A stretch of 64,000 nucleotides of DNA from Microstegium vimineum. Its lineage: Eukaryota > Streptophyta > Magnoliopsida > Poales > Poaceae. Below the pieces are notes generated by a model that was given only the letters and a program-made list of their open reading frames with translations, was not told the DNA's origin and ran no database searches. The first letter of the stretch is position 1. Every line of letters starts with the position of its first letter. This document shows, piece by piece, positions 1-15,349 of this stretch. Both the position numbers and the translations under genes were made by a program. The stretch lies in assembly GCA_022036555.1 (NCBI GenBank), contig CM039134.1, positions 5,929,818-5,993,817 of the forward strand, in the 5' to 3' direction.

Positions 1-143
1 ACGTATTACAGCTCATTAGTCCTCCTGCAAGCATGCCATTTATCAGTTGATGAAGCACAAGCTGTTTGTTTTCTAACTCTAGATCATACATGTTTTTTAC
101 GTATCATGTTGTGTTGTGAATTGATGATCATCACAAGGCATAG

Positions 144-322
144 GTGGAGGAGGCGGCAGCGGCGGTGCCGGCGATGTTTCAGAGGAACAGAGGAAAGTGA
201 TGAATCTGGAGGACATGAACGTGGCCGACTTGAGAGAATTGGCAAGGGCGAGAAGGATGAGGGGTTACTCCAAGCTAAAGAAAGGCGAGCTCATTGATCG
301 GTTGAAAGGGGTTATGCAATAA
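144..322 (+). CDS. Last exon of a Rho-N/SAP-like domain protein (partial)
   Basis: A splice acceptor (ATAG) ends at 143 and the open frame runs to TAA at 320-322. The exon encodes a glycine-rich linker (GGGGGSGGAG), a short acidic stretch, and then a compact helical module containing MNVADLRELARARRMRGYSK followed by LKKGELIDRL. The pattern 'LRELA+ .. +GYSKLKKGEL+..L' is that of the Rho termination factor N-terminal (Rho-N) fold, found at the C terminus of plant nucleic-acid-binding proteins such as the BP-73 and plastid Rho-N families. A role in DNA or RNA binding, perhaps in plastids, is inferred from the family. All upstream exons lie outside the window, so the full protein cannot be named. 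Confidence 0.7.
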
Positions 323-1234
323 ACCTTAGTACCATCCTACAGGGAATCACAAACAGAAGTACTCGTAGTTGTGTGGTGAAGACAGAAGAGCAGTTTCGCA
401 GTTATAGGGACACATATGTTCTTGTTGCCAACTTTTCAAATTAAACCTATGATGAGATTTTTTTTTAGCAGAATCTTATGATGAGATTACCAATAGAAAT
501 ATGTATGATATATATGGTATGTCCGTCATGCCAAGTGTGCTGTACTACTGTTTCTCTAGAGTCAATTCATTCGTAAGAAGAAGAAGTACAACGATGTGAC
601 AGCGACAGTAGTTGAACTGGAGCTCTATTGCTGTGCTACGCCGAAACTTTTGGTTTCAAAATTTTGGTTTCAAAATTTTGGAGAAATGGTGTGAATTAAT
701 CCTAACTTGACCAGAAGCTAGGCATCTCAGTTGTGAGTTGTTACAAGGATCACACATACAGACATATAGGGTTAGGATCACACTACTCCTTCCCTTCCAA
801 AAACGTCCATCCCACATCGTCCCAAACCAAACACGGATACTCCTTCCCTTCCAAAACGTAGGTATCTTTGTTATGTCCGAAATTAGTTTCTTTAAATCCA
901 CCATGAAATATGTATTTATACTATGTTTGTTTGGATTTTGATATATAGGGTTCTTTTATAAACTCAATCAAAACAGAAGAGGCCTGACTTATGACAAAAT
1001 TAAAACGTCCTGTATTTTTTTTTTAATTTGAAGGGCTTGGAAACAAAGAAATAAATACAGGAAAGGATCTCCCGACACTGTTTTGTAACCAAAATCTTGA
1101 CCGTTTTGAGTTTTGACGCACATGACCACTTTTCTTTATCATTATAGACTTCAACGTGGTCACCTGAAATACTTAAATGAACTGGTGAATAGTATTTCCA
1201 ATATAAAACTTTACAAGTTTACATTCACCACAAA
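323..1234. other. 3' flank and intergenic, no gene seen
   Basis: AT-rich sequence holding the 3' UTR of the Rho-N gene. A 16-bp word (ggtttcaaaattttgg) is repeated in tandem near 651-682, and a 'ctccttcccttccaaaa' word occurs twice (786-803 and 840-856). I see no supportable ORF. Confidence 0.5.
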
Positions 1235-1307
1235 TCCGTTGTAGTCTAGTTGGTCAGGATACTCGGCTCTCACCCGAGAGACCCGGGTTCAAGTCCCGGC
1301 AACGGAA
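1235..1307 (+). tRNA. tRNA-Glu (anticodon CUC)
   Basis: A 73-nt cloverleaf without an intron. The acceptor stem TCCGTTG (1235-1241) pairs with CAACGGA (1300-1306), and the discriminator base is A1307. The anticodon stem CTCGG/CCGAG (1262-1266/1274-1278) encloses loop CTCTCAC with anticodon CTC at 1269-1271. The T arm contains GGGTTCAAGTCCC, which is a B box. It reads GAG codons as glutamate. It lies 212 bp upstream of the RPL11 start on the same strand. Confidence 0.95.
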
Positions 1308-1309
1308 CC

Positions 1310-1322
1310 TTTTTTTTTTTTT
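1310..1322 (+). terminator. RNA polymerase III terminator of the tRNA gene
   Basis: A run of 13 T residues starts 3 nt after the tRNA discriminator base. This is the normal Pol III termination signal. Confidence 0.85.
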
Positions 1323-1416
1323 GCAATTCGCCCACACGAATTACTAAAACACCCCGGAGATTCGCTTCATCTATGGGGTTACGTACGTAATTGTACACAA
1401 GCATAGTACTAGGATA

Positions 1417-1424
1417 TAGGGTTT
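1417..1424 (-). promoter_or_regulatory. telo-box in the RPL11 promoter/leader
   Basis: The sequence TAGGGTTT is a reverse-strand AAACCCTA telo-box, about 95 bp upstream of the RPL11 ATG. Telo-boxes are common in plant ribosomal-protein and S-phase gene promoters. Its role here is inferred from position. Confidence 0.55.
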
Positions 1425-1518
1425 CCTTACAAAGCTGCTGCTTCTTCCGCCGCCGCCGCCCCCGCCCTGCGCCGCTGTATCCTCTCACCTCCTTCGCCGT
1501 CGTCTACCAGATCCTCCC

Positions 1519-4996
<3,478 letters not shown>

Positions 4997-6054
4997 GCAT
5001 CGCCATAAGATATTAGAACCTACTTTTGTGCTTCGAGTTAATGAAGTTGGCGGTGGGATTTTTATTAGAAGAAATCAGATGCATTATCAGTTTTGCCCTG
5101 TATTGGTCCTACTGCAGTTGGATCCATGTTTTGTGTGTGCGCTATACTTTGATGTCATTTCTGTTTTACCTTGGCAGCAGTCTGGGCTATTCTGTGATTT
5201 GTTGTGGGTGTTGAATCGTGAGATCTCGGCAGCAATGGCAGTCACCTTACCTTGATAAGCTGTCGGCAGCTTTGCTCCATGCATTTCTGTTGTTGGTCCA
5301 ACAAAAGTAGGTAGTGAGAGGAAAAATTTGCTGGGTTTTTTTTTTTAATGCACTATCCAAATGTAGGACTAGGACCGGCAATGTGTTTAGATAGTCCGCT
5401 GGAGTCGGAACAAATTACATGCTCACTTTCATAAAAAATTTTGTTGTGTAACATGTGCGGTGGAACTGGAAATTGATTAGCCCTACATAATCAATTAGCT
5501 GGTGCTTTTGACCAAAACTACTACGACAGAATAATAATAAAAGCCATATAACGTAGCTGGTGCTTCTGAACGAAGCTACTCCAACACAATAACAATAATA
5601 AAAACCATATAACGATTTTTCAGAGTTGGAAACGCGCTGGTTTAGTAGTTGCTCCTGTGAGAGATCAGTGATATGACCACGCAGCTTTAAGATCACAAAG
5701 CTGAGTAGCCCATGAGTTCAAATGCAAAAGCTCATATACTAAAGCTGAGTAGCCCACGGTCTCGCTTAGTTTTGTAGCCTAGGGAGAAAATGCTACTCCA
5801 ATGAAAAATTCAGATCACACATTAGTAGGCCTTTGTTGGTCCAAGTCATAACAGATAATAATCAAGGTAAATGAATCCCTGGTGCCACATAAGTTACACA
5901 GGACAAGCACCAAATGGACATTTAACAGTTCTGCCAACCATAAGATGACTCTTACATATAGCTAAGATGTTTATCTAACATACATACTGGGATGACAAGG
6001 ACCGACTTTTCCAACCACAAAGGTTGCAATCCAGCACAGCTGCTTGACCATGTC
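4997..6054. other. RPL11 3' UTR and intergenic sequence
   Basis: The RPL11 3' UTR extends into this interval. A diverged tandem duplication of about 60 bp lies at 5498-5618 ('agctggtgctt...ccatataacg' twice). No ORF can be supported; part may be the 3' UTR of the minus-strand candidate gene that ends at 6055. Confidence 0.4.
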
Positions 6055-7384
6055 TCATGTCGCCCCCTTCAAATCCCTTACCAACTTCAGGGTGAAGGCA
6101 GTTGGTGTACCCCACCAGATTATTACAAACACAAACTGAGCCATGCTCATCTCTTCCATATCAGCAGTTTCGATGCGGTGCTTAATCCTGTGAATAGGGT
6201 ATGTTGCCCTGTTGAAAGGGAGAAACATTGCACTTGTTAAAATTATAGTAAGAAAAAACTGTACATATACAAGCAATAAGATAAAAACGAGTTAGGCATA
6301 ATGATGATGAATTATGATTATTTTCACATAGACCTAACAGGGATTACTACTCTGCAGTGATTCTCCTTCAATATTGATTAGTCTCACTTAGTTTAAAACT
6401 CTTTCAATAGCAGATAACGAGTTGTCAGTACACAGTATGAACACTGCCCTTGAAATAATCACTATAATCAAAGCTGTAGCATATTCAAGGGTGCCATAAG
6501 TACAATAGATATTCTATCTTTTTTTTAGATAATGGAATGGTTCCAGCCTCTACATCGTTTGACGACATACACAGCTGACGAATCTATCTACCAAATCATA
6601 AAAAAAAAGTATGAATATGCAAAGAAACTCAAGGCTGAAATTGGAATTCTGCGTAAACAACCGAACGATGTTACATCATATTCTTCTGAGCTCACCTATG
6701 CCACCACACGCGCATACCACTCACAGCTTTGCCTGCTGGCTCCCTACCCTCAGTTGAGAAACGCCGAAAGCCCTGTAACAAGGCAATCTAATTAATTAAT
6801 ATAAGTTCAAAAGACTTCTCCGTGTATATAACAAGTAGGTGGACGATAGACCAGAATATTTGCATCTATTCCTCAGGTTTTATTATGCAGCTTTAACTCA
6901 AATGTAGGATAAATAGAAGCTGTGTCCAAAACAAATGTGTCACATATTTGCTGAGTAAATTTTTGTAAAATGAAGACAAACTAGGAAGGAAAATGTGTCA
7001 CATATTTGCTGAACATATAAGAACTTCAAGCAACGATATTACAGCATTCATTGTGCAAAATGCCAAAAGGGTCAACTATAGTGGTTGAAAAAGAAATACA
7101 GCATTAAGGATGCACCAAATTACATATGTCAACTTCATCACGTAGATGTAATTTGTAAGGAAATGGTCTCAGTGGGAAACTCACAATTTTCAGTAAAAAA
7201 GAAAGACTAAATACAAGAGCAGAGAAAACAACAGATTCGATAGTATATGAATGGTAGTAGTGTTGAAAATATGCAGCACATGAATTTTGTGTTGAGCATG
7301 CACCCAGAAAAGCTTGTGTTTGAGGGGGTTCTCCTTTGGTTAAAGGATTTTGTGTGAGCTGAAGGATGAACACGGCTTATGGTG

Positions 7385-7551
7385 CATGGCTGGTGAGAAG
7401 AAACTGCAGGGGCTAGGGCTTACTATTCCTATCTAAGGTAGTTGGGTCGTGTGTGTTAGCTATTATTTGGTCCTAAATGAGCGAGGATCCTATTGAGGAC
7501 CGCCCTATCTCTTTAAATACAATGAAACATCCTGTGTTTCAAAAAAAAAAA
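7385..7551 (+). mobile_element. Possible 3' end of a truncated LINE
   Basis: The segment ends 'aatacaatgaaacatcctgtgtttc' followed by a run of 11 A. This resembles the 3' tails of grass L1-type LINEs, which end in an '(T)AATAxAATGAxAC...' motif before the poly(A). No coding part is visible and no clear target duplication was found. Confidence 0.3.
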
Positions 7552-8392
7552 CTATGATGTGCAATGTCCTGCATTTCAAAAAAAAAATGATGTGCTAGAT
7601 TCAGAAAAAAAACACAAAGAACATCAGACAGGTAGCCAATGAAACACAGTCCATAAGACATCCATGAATCAAGCTGCTCAAGGATGGCAAAGCAAGAATC
7701 ATATGCATCAAGAGCCATTTTTTTCCCTTGGTGAGGTCATATGGTTTCAAAATGGCACGGGTTTGGTTAAGACACATTCATACCAAATATACTGATGTGC
7801 CTATTAAGTATCAGGGGAAGTAGCCAAATAGTTGCTGGGTACCCAATGTACAAGTCTGGCAGCTGGCTGAAACATGGGGGTATCAGAACGAACTCACGAC
7901 CATGTTACAGGATGCATAGATTATTATGTCACATAAGTGATGCATCATATCATATGAAATAAAAGCAGCACATCTGGTGTCAGCTTGCAGTGTTAACAAA
8001 ATAAAGCAAACAAGCATCCATCCATAATCCTATATTTGTCCTTCGAGAATCCTTGTGGTCAAACTTTCAAAACATAAACCACTAATATGTTTGAAAACAT
8101 CAATATTGGCTATATGAAGATTATGTAGCTAGATTTATCTCAAGAACTTTTTTATGATCCAATATGATAGGCAATATTACAAGTTTACGACAGCACGTAG
8201 ATACCCACAAGATAGATGCAAATGCGAGACGAACTTGCTCAAAGGTTGTAGACTTGTAGTGAGGAGATAACTCTAGCAAACTAAGTATCTAGCGGCAATC
8301 AAATTTAATGTGGTTAAAAATGCATATGGGGCAGTCCATTAGAACAACATACCACATTATATGATCTTGTGCTACACTAAAACCAATATAAA

Positions 8393-8724
8393 GGGGTGTT
8401 TGGATACACCCTCCTAAACTTTAGTCCCTGTCACATCGGATCGAATGTTTGGACACTAACTTTAAGTATTAAACATAGACTAATTACGAAACTAATTGCA
8501 CATATGAAGACTAATTTGCGAGATGGATCTATTAAACCTAAATTATCCCATGATTTGATAATGTGCTGCTACAGTAAACGCATGTTAATGATAGATTTAT
8601 TGGGCTTAATAGATTCGTCTCGCGAATTAATCACGACTTCATCATATCATATTTATTCCTCATAATTAACATTCGAACACCCGATGCGACACCTTCTAAA
8701 AAACTTTAGTCACTGCATCCAAAC
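8393..8724. mobile_element. TIR MITE (ggggtgtttgga ... tccaaac)
   Basis: A 332-bp non-coding block begins GGGGTGTTTGGATAC and ends near GCATCCAAAC, giving inverted termini. The body words 'attaaacatagactaattac' and 'ttaatagattcgtctcgcg' are typical of a very common grass MITE of the PIF/Harbinger or hAT type. It lies between two pieces of the minus-strand candidate gene. The target duplication is not clear. Confidence 0.5.
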
Positions 8725-9420
8725 TTTCGTTAACATGTACAAGTAGTCCTTAGTTTTATTCAATATGAAGATGTAGTTAAACATGCAATCCAACAACCTG
8801 ACAGTGTAGTTTTCATCAAGAAGACACTATACTGTTCCTCCAAAACAGCCAAATCAATTCATTAGTTGAATGTTTCGCTCTAGGATATATATGAACATAA
8901 ATAACTCAATCAGTACCATTAGCTACAATGCATTTAATAAGATATTCTGAGGGGGTACTCATTCCACCTCATAGTGTTCATTGGATGCTCCCACAAGTTG
9001 ACCTTCTCAATAGCGACCTAGAAAGCACAAAGACGAGCGGATCAACAAAAGACAAATAGCGCAAATTGATGGTAACCCTAAACAACAACAATCAGAGGGC
9101 ACAGATTCCTCCGTATGCAAGACCAATTTGACGGCTTCAAGCCTAGGCAAGCAGATCCAGGAACGGGCCCAAATCAACGAGCCAATCTAGACAACCGCCG
9201 CGTATGATTCCTTGATCAAGAGAGGGGAAAGGCGAAACGAGCGGGCGTATGAGGTACCTGCTGGACCGGCGAGGCGAGCAAGTGGGGAGGGGGAGGGGGA
9301 GGTCGCCGCCGCTGCCGACGACGACGACGCAACCAAACGACGACATGCCATCGATTTGGTTTGTTAGAGTCGAGGGCCGCTATTTGAGCTCTATAGCTAA
9401 ATATGGAAACGCAACTGCAG

Positions 9421-9716
9421 TGTTAGGGAATAATCAAACAAGATCGCACACGAGACACAGATTTTACGTGGAAAACCCTTGCGGGAAAAACCACGGGTGC
9501 CAACCGGCGATCTTCACTATATGAGGAGAGTGTTTACAGAACGCAGGGAATACAATGAGTCGTCAGCTCTTCCCGTGCGGCTTACAAGATGTATTTATAG
9601 GACAGACTGACTGCAGTCCAACACGGAAACAAAACCGCTAATAAAGATAACCCGAACCATGGGCCCTCCAGGCGTCCCCACAAGACTCACGTTATAATTC
9701 GGATCATATTCCAACA
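9421..9716 (-). repeat. Copia 3' LTR
   Basis: 296 bp, TGTT...AACA. In element orientation it is the downstream LTR. It contains the conserved 'cttgcgggaaaaaccacggg' block also seen in the 14482 copy. Confidence 0.9.
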
Positions 9717-9731
9717 AACTCCACCTTGAGA
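9717..9731 (-). promoter_or_regulatory. Copia polypurine tract
   Basis: On the minus strand this reads TCTCAAGGTGGAGTT immediately before the 3' LTR, the usual purine-rich plus-strand primer of copia elements. Confidence 0.7.
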
Positions 9732-9816
9732 CAAATTCCATCTTGTAGCAAATGAAGTATCATCAATCAACTCACTTCAATAATAAATAATCACCGGCGC
9801 CAAAAGTCGCTAGGAC

Positions 9817-12800
9817 TTAAACTGTAATACCAACTAAGCGTGAGCATAGCTCAAACTTAGCTCCAGGAACAGGCTTTGTCAACATATCAGCGGGATTCTC
9901 ATGAGTACTTATCTTGCATACCTTCACATCACCTTCAACAATAACACCTCGAATAAAATGATATCTCACATCGATGTGCTTAGTCCTTTCATGAAACATC
10001 TGATCTTTAGTCAGACAAATAGCACTCTGGCTATCACAATGTATATTAGTGCAAGAAGTAACCTCGCAAAGTTCAGAGTATAAACCTCTCAACCAAATAG
10101 TTTCCTTACAAGCTTCAGAAATAACCATATATTCAGCTTCTGTAGTAGACAGAGCAACAGTAGCCTGTAAACTTGCTTTCCAGCTAACAGCACAACCACC
10201 AATGGTAAAAACATAACCCGTGAGAGACCTCCTCTTATCCAAATCACCAGCATAATCAGAATCAACATAACCAACAAGTCCATCTCTAGATTTCCCAAAT
10301 TACAAATAGGCATTAGAAGTACCTCGCAAATATCTAAAAATCCATTGAACAACCCTCCAATGCTCCTTACCAGGATTAGCCATGAATCTACTGACAACAC
10401 TCAATGCTTGAGATAAATCAGGACGAGAACAAACCATGGCATACATAAGAGAACCAACTGCACTGGAATATGGAACTCTAGACATGTACTCAATATCAAC
10501 ATCTGACTCTGGACATAAAGCTGAGGATAATCTGAAATGTGTAGCTAATGGAGTACTCACTGGTTTTGCATTATGCATATTAAAACGACGAAGAACCTTT
10601 TCAATATAACCTCGCTGACTGAGGTATAACTTACTAGATTTTCTATCTCTAGTAATTTCCATACCAAGAATTTTCTTAGCTTCACCTAAGTCCTTCATCT
10701 CAAATTCTTTACTCAATTGTGCCTTCAATTTAGCTATTTCTGATTTTTCTTTAGCAGCAATCATCATATCATCAACATAAAGAAGCAGATAAATAGCTGA
10801 GCCATTAACAATCTTCAAATAAACACAGCTATCATAATCAGACCGCTTAAAGCCACGAGAGAGCATGAAAGAGTCAAATCTCTTGTACCATTGCCTAGGA
10901 GATTGCTTCAAACCATAAAACGATTTCTTTAACTTGCAAACAAGGTTTTCTTTTCTAGGACTAACAAAACCTTCAGGTTAGCTCATATAAATGTCTTCTT
11001 CCAACTCCCCATGTAAGAATGCAGTTTTAACATCTAGTTGCTCAAGTTCATAATCATGCATGGCAACAATACTAAGCAAAGTACGAATAGAACTATGCTT
11101 AACAACTGGGGAAAAGACATCATTAAAATCAATACCTGGAATCTGGCTATAACCTTTTGCAACCAACCTTGCTTTATACCTTGCTGGCTCACTTGGAGAA
11201 ATACCCTCCTTTCTTTTGAAAATCCATTTACAACGGACAGACTTCTTATCCTTAGGCAATCTTACTAAATCCCAAGTACCATTCTTTTTAAGGGACTCCA
11301 TCTCATCTTGCATAGCGGTCATCCAATTGTTGCGATCAGCAGAAACAATAGCCTCAGAATAATTAGAAGGTTCTGAATTACCTTCGATATCTTCTGCAAC
11401 ACTCATAGCATAAGCAACATTGCATTCTTCAATATACCTTTTAACTGGTTTGGGCTGCCTTCTAGTTCTATTAGCAGCAATAGAATATTGTGGAGACTGC
11501 ACAACTGGAGAAGAATGCTCAATAGTAGATGAATCATCAACAATTGGAGAAATTTCAGCAATAGGTGCATCTTGCACAACAACATTATCAACATCTGGTG
11601 CATCAATCAAGTGCTCCACCTGCACACTTATTTTCTCTCCCTCAGTAGGAGCATCAACAGACAAGTTGTCATAATACATAGCATATTCATTAAAGATAAC
11701 ATTCCTGCTAAGCACAACTTTACGAGTTTGGGGATTCCACAATTTATAACCTTTAACACCAGGTTGATAACCAAGAAATATGCATTTAACAGCTCTAAAC
11801 TCCAATTTACCATTATCAACATGAGCATAGGCAGAACAACCAAAAACTCTCAATTGCGAATAATCAGCTGGAGAACCAGACCATACCTCAATTGGAGTTT
11901 TCTTATCAAGAGGAATAGAGGGTGAACGATTAATAAGATAGCAAGCAGTGGAAGCAGCTTCAGCCCAAAAACGCCTATTCAAACCCAAATTTGACAACAT
12001 GCAACGGGCTCTGGAGATGATAGTTTTGTTCATACACTCAGCTACACCATTCTGTTGAGGCGTATAAGGAATAGTGTAGTGCCTAACAATGCCTTGAGAC
12101 TTGCAATATGCATTAAACTCATTAGAACAGAATTCCATCTCATTATCAGTGCGAAGCTTTTTAACTTTCTTCTCAGTTTGATTTTCAATCATAACCTTCC
12201 ACTCTTTAAATGCTGAAAATGCTTCTGATTTATACTTCAAGAAATAAGGCCATACCTTACGAGAATAATCATCAATGATCGTCAATATATAACGTGAACT
12301 ACCATTAGAAGGCTTGCGAGATGGTCCTCATAAATCAGAATGCACATAATCAAGAATACCTTTACTTTTATGAGTAGAGGTATTGAAAGACACCCTTTTG
12401 TGTTTGCCAAAAATACAATGCTCACAAAATTTCAACTTACTGATGCTATGTTGATCAAGAAAACCTCTCTTGCACAATTCATGCAAGCCTTTCTCACTCA
12501 TATGTCCAAGACACATATGCCAGAGATTAGTAGCATCAGAATTAGATGATGAATCAGAAATTACAGCAGCATCACCTGTAATTGTAGTACCACGAAGATG
12601 ATACAAATTTGGAGATTTCAATTCACCTTTCATCACAATAAGAGAACCCTTTGACACCTTCAAAACTCCATCTCCACCGGAGTACTTGTACCCTTTACTA
12701 TCAAGAGTACTCAGAGAAATAAGATTCTTGCTCATAGCTGGAACATGCCTCACATCAGTAAGAGTTCTGACAATGCCATCATGCATCTTGATCTGAATAG

Positions 12801-13839
12801 ATCCAATGCCAACAATATTACGTGGACTGTCATCACCCAACCTGACAGAACCTCCACCTTGGAGAGAATCATAGGCGACAAACCAATCTCTATTAATACA
12901 TATATGAAATGAAGCAACGGAATCAAGAATCCATTCATCACCACTATTAGCACATCCAGCAAAAGCAACAAGCGAATCACCATCAGAATAATCTGCCTTA
13001 GAAGCAGCAACAAAAGCATTACCTTCATCATTGGATTTACCTTTCTCTTTATATGTACCAGCTCTCTTCTCTTTGTTTTTCAATTTATAACATTCATCAA
13101 TAAAGTGATTATCCTTCTTGCAATACTTGCAAAATTTATCTCCATTGCTTCGAGATTTCGATCGGCCTCTATAACCACTGGAACTTTTGCCTCTATTGCC
13201 ACTCTTAGATTTATTTTCTGTCCTCCCACGAACAGACAACGCTTCTCCATTGGAAGCAGAACCTTCAGAAGACACCATCAATTTCATCTTTTCCTTGGCA
13301 TGCAACGCCTCAGAAACTTCATCAAGAGTTAGCGTATCATGACTGTATAACAGTGTATCTCTGAAGTTTGCATAAGAACTAGGCAAAGAGCACAAGAAAA
13401 TAAGACCCAAATCCTCATCATCATATTTTACCTCCATAGAATTTATATCAGAAACGATCTTCTTGAAGGTCGTAAGATGGCTAATCACAGAGCCACCCTC
13501 TTGCAACTTGTGCGTATACAACTTCATCTTCATATGCATTTTGCTTGTCAAATCCTTAGACATGCAAATTGACTCTAACTTGAGCCATAGAGCAGCTGCA
13601 GTTTTCTCCTGCAGACAATCTTGTAAAATATTATTTGAAAGATAAAGTTGAATTTGAGTCAAGGCCTTACGATCTTTTCTTATCTCAACATCGGTCCAAG
13701 ACTTTGAATCTTTGTTACCGAATTTATCAAAAGCATCATCCACATCAGCCTGTGTAAGAATAGCTCTCATCTTGATTTGTCATAGAGCAAACCTTGTATC
13801 ACGATTCAGAGGTGGAAGATCGTACTTCACCGTAGACAT
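9817..13839 (-). pseudogene. Copia gag-pol polyprotein, broken by four in-frame stops
   Basis: A single frame of 1,341 codons runs from ATG (13839) to the normal stop (9817). Nonsense codons interrupt it at 13780-13782, 12328-12330, 10978-10980 and 10300-10302; there is no frameshift. The copia domain order is visible: gag with a zinc knuckle (CKYCKKDNHFIDEC, about residue 235-250), an aspartic protease motif written DSVAS (about 303) where the family has DSGAS, a GAG-pre-integrase segment, the integrase core (DDYSRK, then a conserved TPQQNGVAE block), reverse transcriptase with YVDDMMIAA (about 1022), and RNase H near the C terminus. The first two stops are TGA where the family has tryptophan. 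The stops and the altered protease residue make it non-autonomous. Confidence 0.92.
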
Positions 13840-14465
13840 GGTGAAGAAATCACAACAATAACCAGAAGAAAATAATCTGCAGAAAATTAGGTGTAACCCT
13901 AGCAAAAACCTGCAGCCTGGTACACGATCTGTACGAATAGCAATAACAGCCTTAAACAAATCTTCTGGTACGAATCCTGTGTGCACGTAGCATAGATTTG
14001 ATGGATTGCTTTTGATCTCGATCCACGTGAACAACAAAGGAGCAACAACAGATTTCTTTCTCTGTCAACGCAGAACAGCAGCAGCCTCCTTGAGCCACGA
14101 ACGCAAATTTCTTTTCTCCCTGCGCTAGGAACGACACAGCAGGAGCAGGCTCGCCGAGACTACAGGGGCTAGGCAGCAGCGGATTGAGTTCCCACAGCCT
14201 CGGGACAGGAACAGTACTTATCTGAAATAACGGCGGTTTCGACGATGCACGATTCCACGAACAGCCTCGAGTCCGTCTCGGACGACGACCGAAGAAGCTT
14301 GCTTTGCAATGAAAATCCGTCTTCGACTCTGCAACGGTTGAGTCGCTGATTTGACACAGCTCGGAAGGAAACGCCGAGGAGAAAACTTTTTTTTTCTCGG
14401 CGGCGGCAGCGATGTGACGATAGGGAATAGAACCCTAACTTTTTTTTCAATCTTATCTCGTGTCA

Positions 14466-14480
14466 GGCTCTAGATACCAC
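14466..14480 (-). promoter_or_regulatory. Copia primer-binding site (initiator tRNA-Met)
   Basis: The minus strand reads TGGTATCTAGAGCCTG next to the 5' LTR. It is complementary to the 3' end of plant initiator tRNA-Met apart from one extra T. Confidence 0.75.
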
Positions 14481-14481
14481 T

Positions 14482-14773
14482 TGTTAGGGAATAATCAAAC
14501 AAGATCGTACACGAGACACAAATTTTACGTGGAAAACCCTTGCGGGAAAAACCACGGGCGCCAACCGGCGATCTTCACTATAGGGGGAGAGTGTTTACAG
14601 AACGCAGGGAATACAATGAGTCGTCAGCTCTTCCCGTGCAGCTTACAAGATGTATTTATAGGACGGACTGACTGCCGACATGGAAACAAATCCGCTAATA
14701 AACATAACCCGAACCATGGGCCCTCCAGGCGTCCCCACAAGACTCACGTTATAATTCGGATCATATTCCAACA
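14482..14773 (-). repeat. Copia 5' LTR
   Basis: 292 bp, near-identical to 9421-9716. It starts element transcription, reading leftward. Confidence 0.9.
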
Positions 14774-14778
14774 TGCAG

Positions 14779-15349
14779 CAGGATCCTACTAGAGCCCAAA
14801 TCCCCTCCACGGACCCAATTCCTGGGGGCGGAGGCAAGCCCCGAAACGTCTGTTTCCTCGCGCGGGCTTTCTTCGCGCTCGCGACCGAATGTTGCGCGCG
14901 CTGCCGCTTCCTTTGCCCGCTCGCGCTGCTTCCTCGCCGTCGATGTGTCACCCGCATCCCGCACGCGGAGCTTCCCCTCTCCAGCATCTAGCTCGCGCGC
15001 GGACCCCTCCCCGTCCGGCCGCGAGCAGGAAGGAAGACGTCGCCGCCGGATCCGCAGGACCTGACCAGCGACGCCTGGTTCTTCCCTCTCCCCGGCTGCT
15101 TCTGCTCCTGGTCGGCTCCCTCCCTTGCCCTCCCCCCCTGCTGTGCTCTCAGACCGGCGCATCTGTATCTCGGCTCGCTAGCGGCCCCGCCAGTCCGCCA
15201 CTCTAGTCCGTGCATTTAAAGATGTGTTTCAATTTGAATTTAAATTTGAACATTCATATTTTTATTTATAATTTTAGGAATGCCCAATTTATTCGTTATT
15301 GTTATTATAGTTTAAATAAATTAGTTTTCTGTACATATGCAAATAGTGG
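14779..15349. other. GC-rich block beyond the copia insertion
   Basis: The stretch from about 14800 to 15205 is very GC-rich and open in several frames on both strands, which is expected from composition. Before the copia insertion it lay next to the leader of the candidate gene at 9351, so it may be that gene's old promoter. I see no recognisable protein. Confidence 0.35.

Larger units (their letters stand above)
6055..9351 (-). pseudogene. Candidate small mitochondrial-type gene or chimeric pseudogene
   Basis: Four splice-bounded pieces lie in order on the minus strand. Exon 1 (9351-9258) has an ATG, an Ala/Ser/Pro-rich leader and ends in a GTACC donor. Exon 2 (9017-8959) encodes VAIEKVNLWEHPMNTMRWN and matches exon 2 of the gene at 44704. 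A third piece (6772-6696, 77 nt, GFRRFSTEGREP...) matches the exon at 49972-50048. The last piece (6208-6055) encodes a hydrophobic stretch (QFVFVIIWWGTPTAF) and ends in TGA. Pieces 2 and 4 join in frame (split Glu codon), and so do 3 and 4. Exon 1 ends in phase 1 while exon 2 needs phase 0, so exons 1 and 2 do not join. It may be a decayed duplicate, a chimera of two gene copies, or a gene whose first exon I have misplaced. A copia element sits 69 bp upstream of the ATG. Confidence 0.4.
9421..14773 (-). mobile_element. Complete Ty1/copia LTR retrotransposon (decayed coding)
   Basis: 5,353 bp on the minus strand, flanked by the 5-bp target duplication TGCAG (9416-9420 and 14774-14778). LTRs are 9421-9716 (3') and 14482-14773 (5'), both TGTT...AACA. 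They differ at roughly ten positions plus small indels by eye, so the insertion is fairly young. A primer-binding site complementary to initiator tRNA-Met follows the 5' LTR, and a polypurine tract precedes the 3' LTR. One gag-pol frame fills the interior but is cut by four stops, so it cannot encode its own movement. Confidence 0.95.

Noticed and set aside
14779..15205. Overlapping ORFs of 70-130 codons on both strands in a GC-rich block
   Set aside because: All six frames are long-open because stop codons are rare at this GC content; the peptides are low-complexity and have no recognised domain or splice support.
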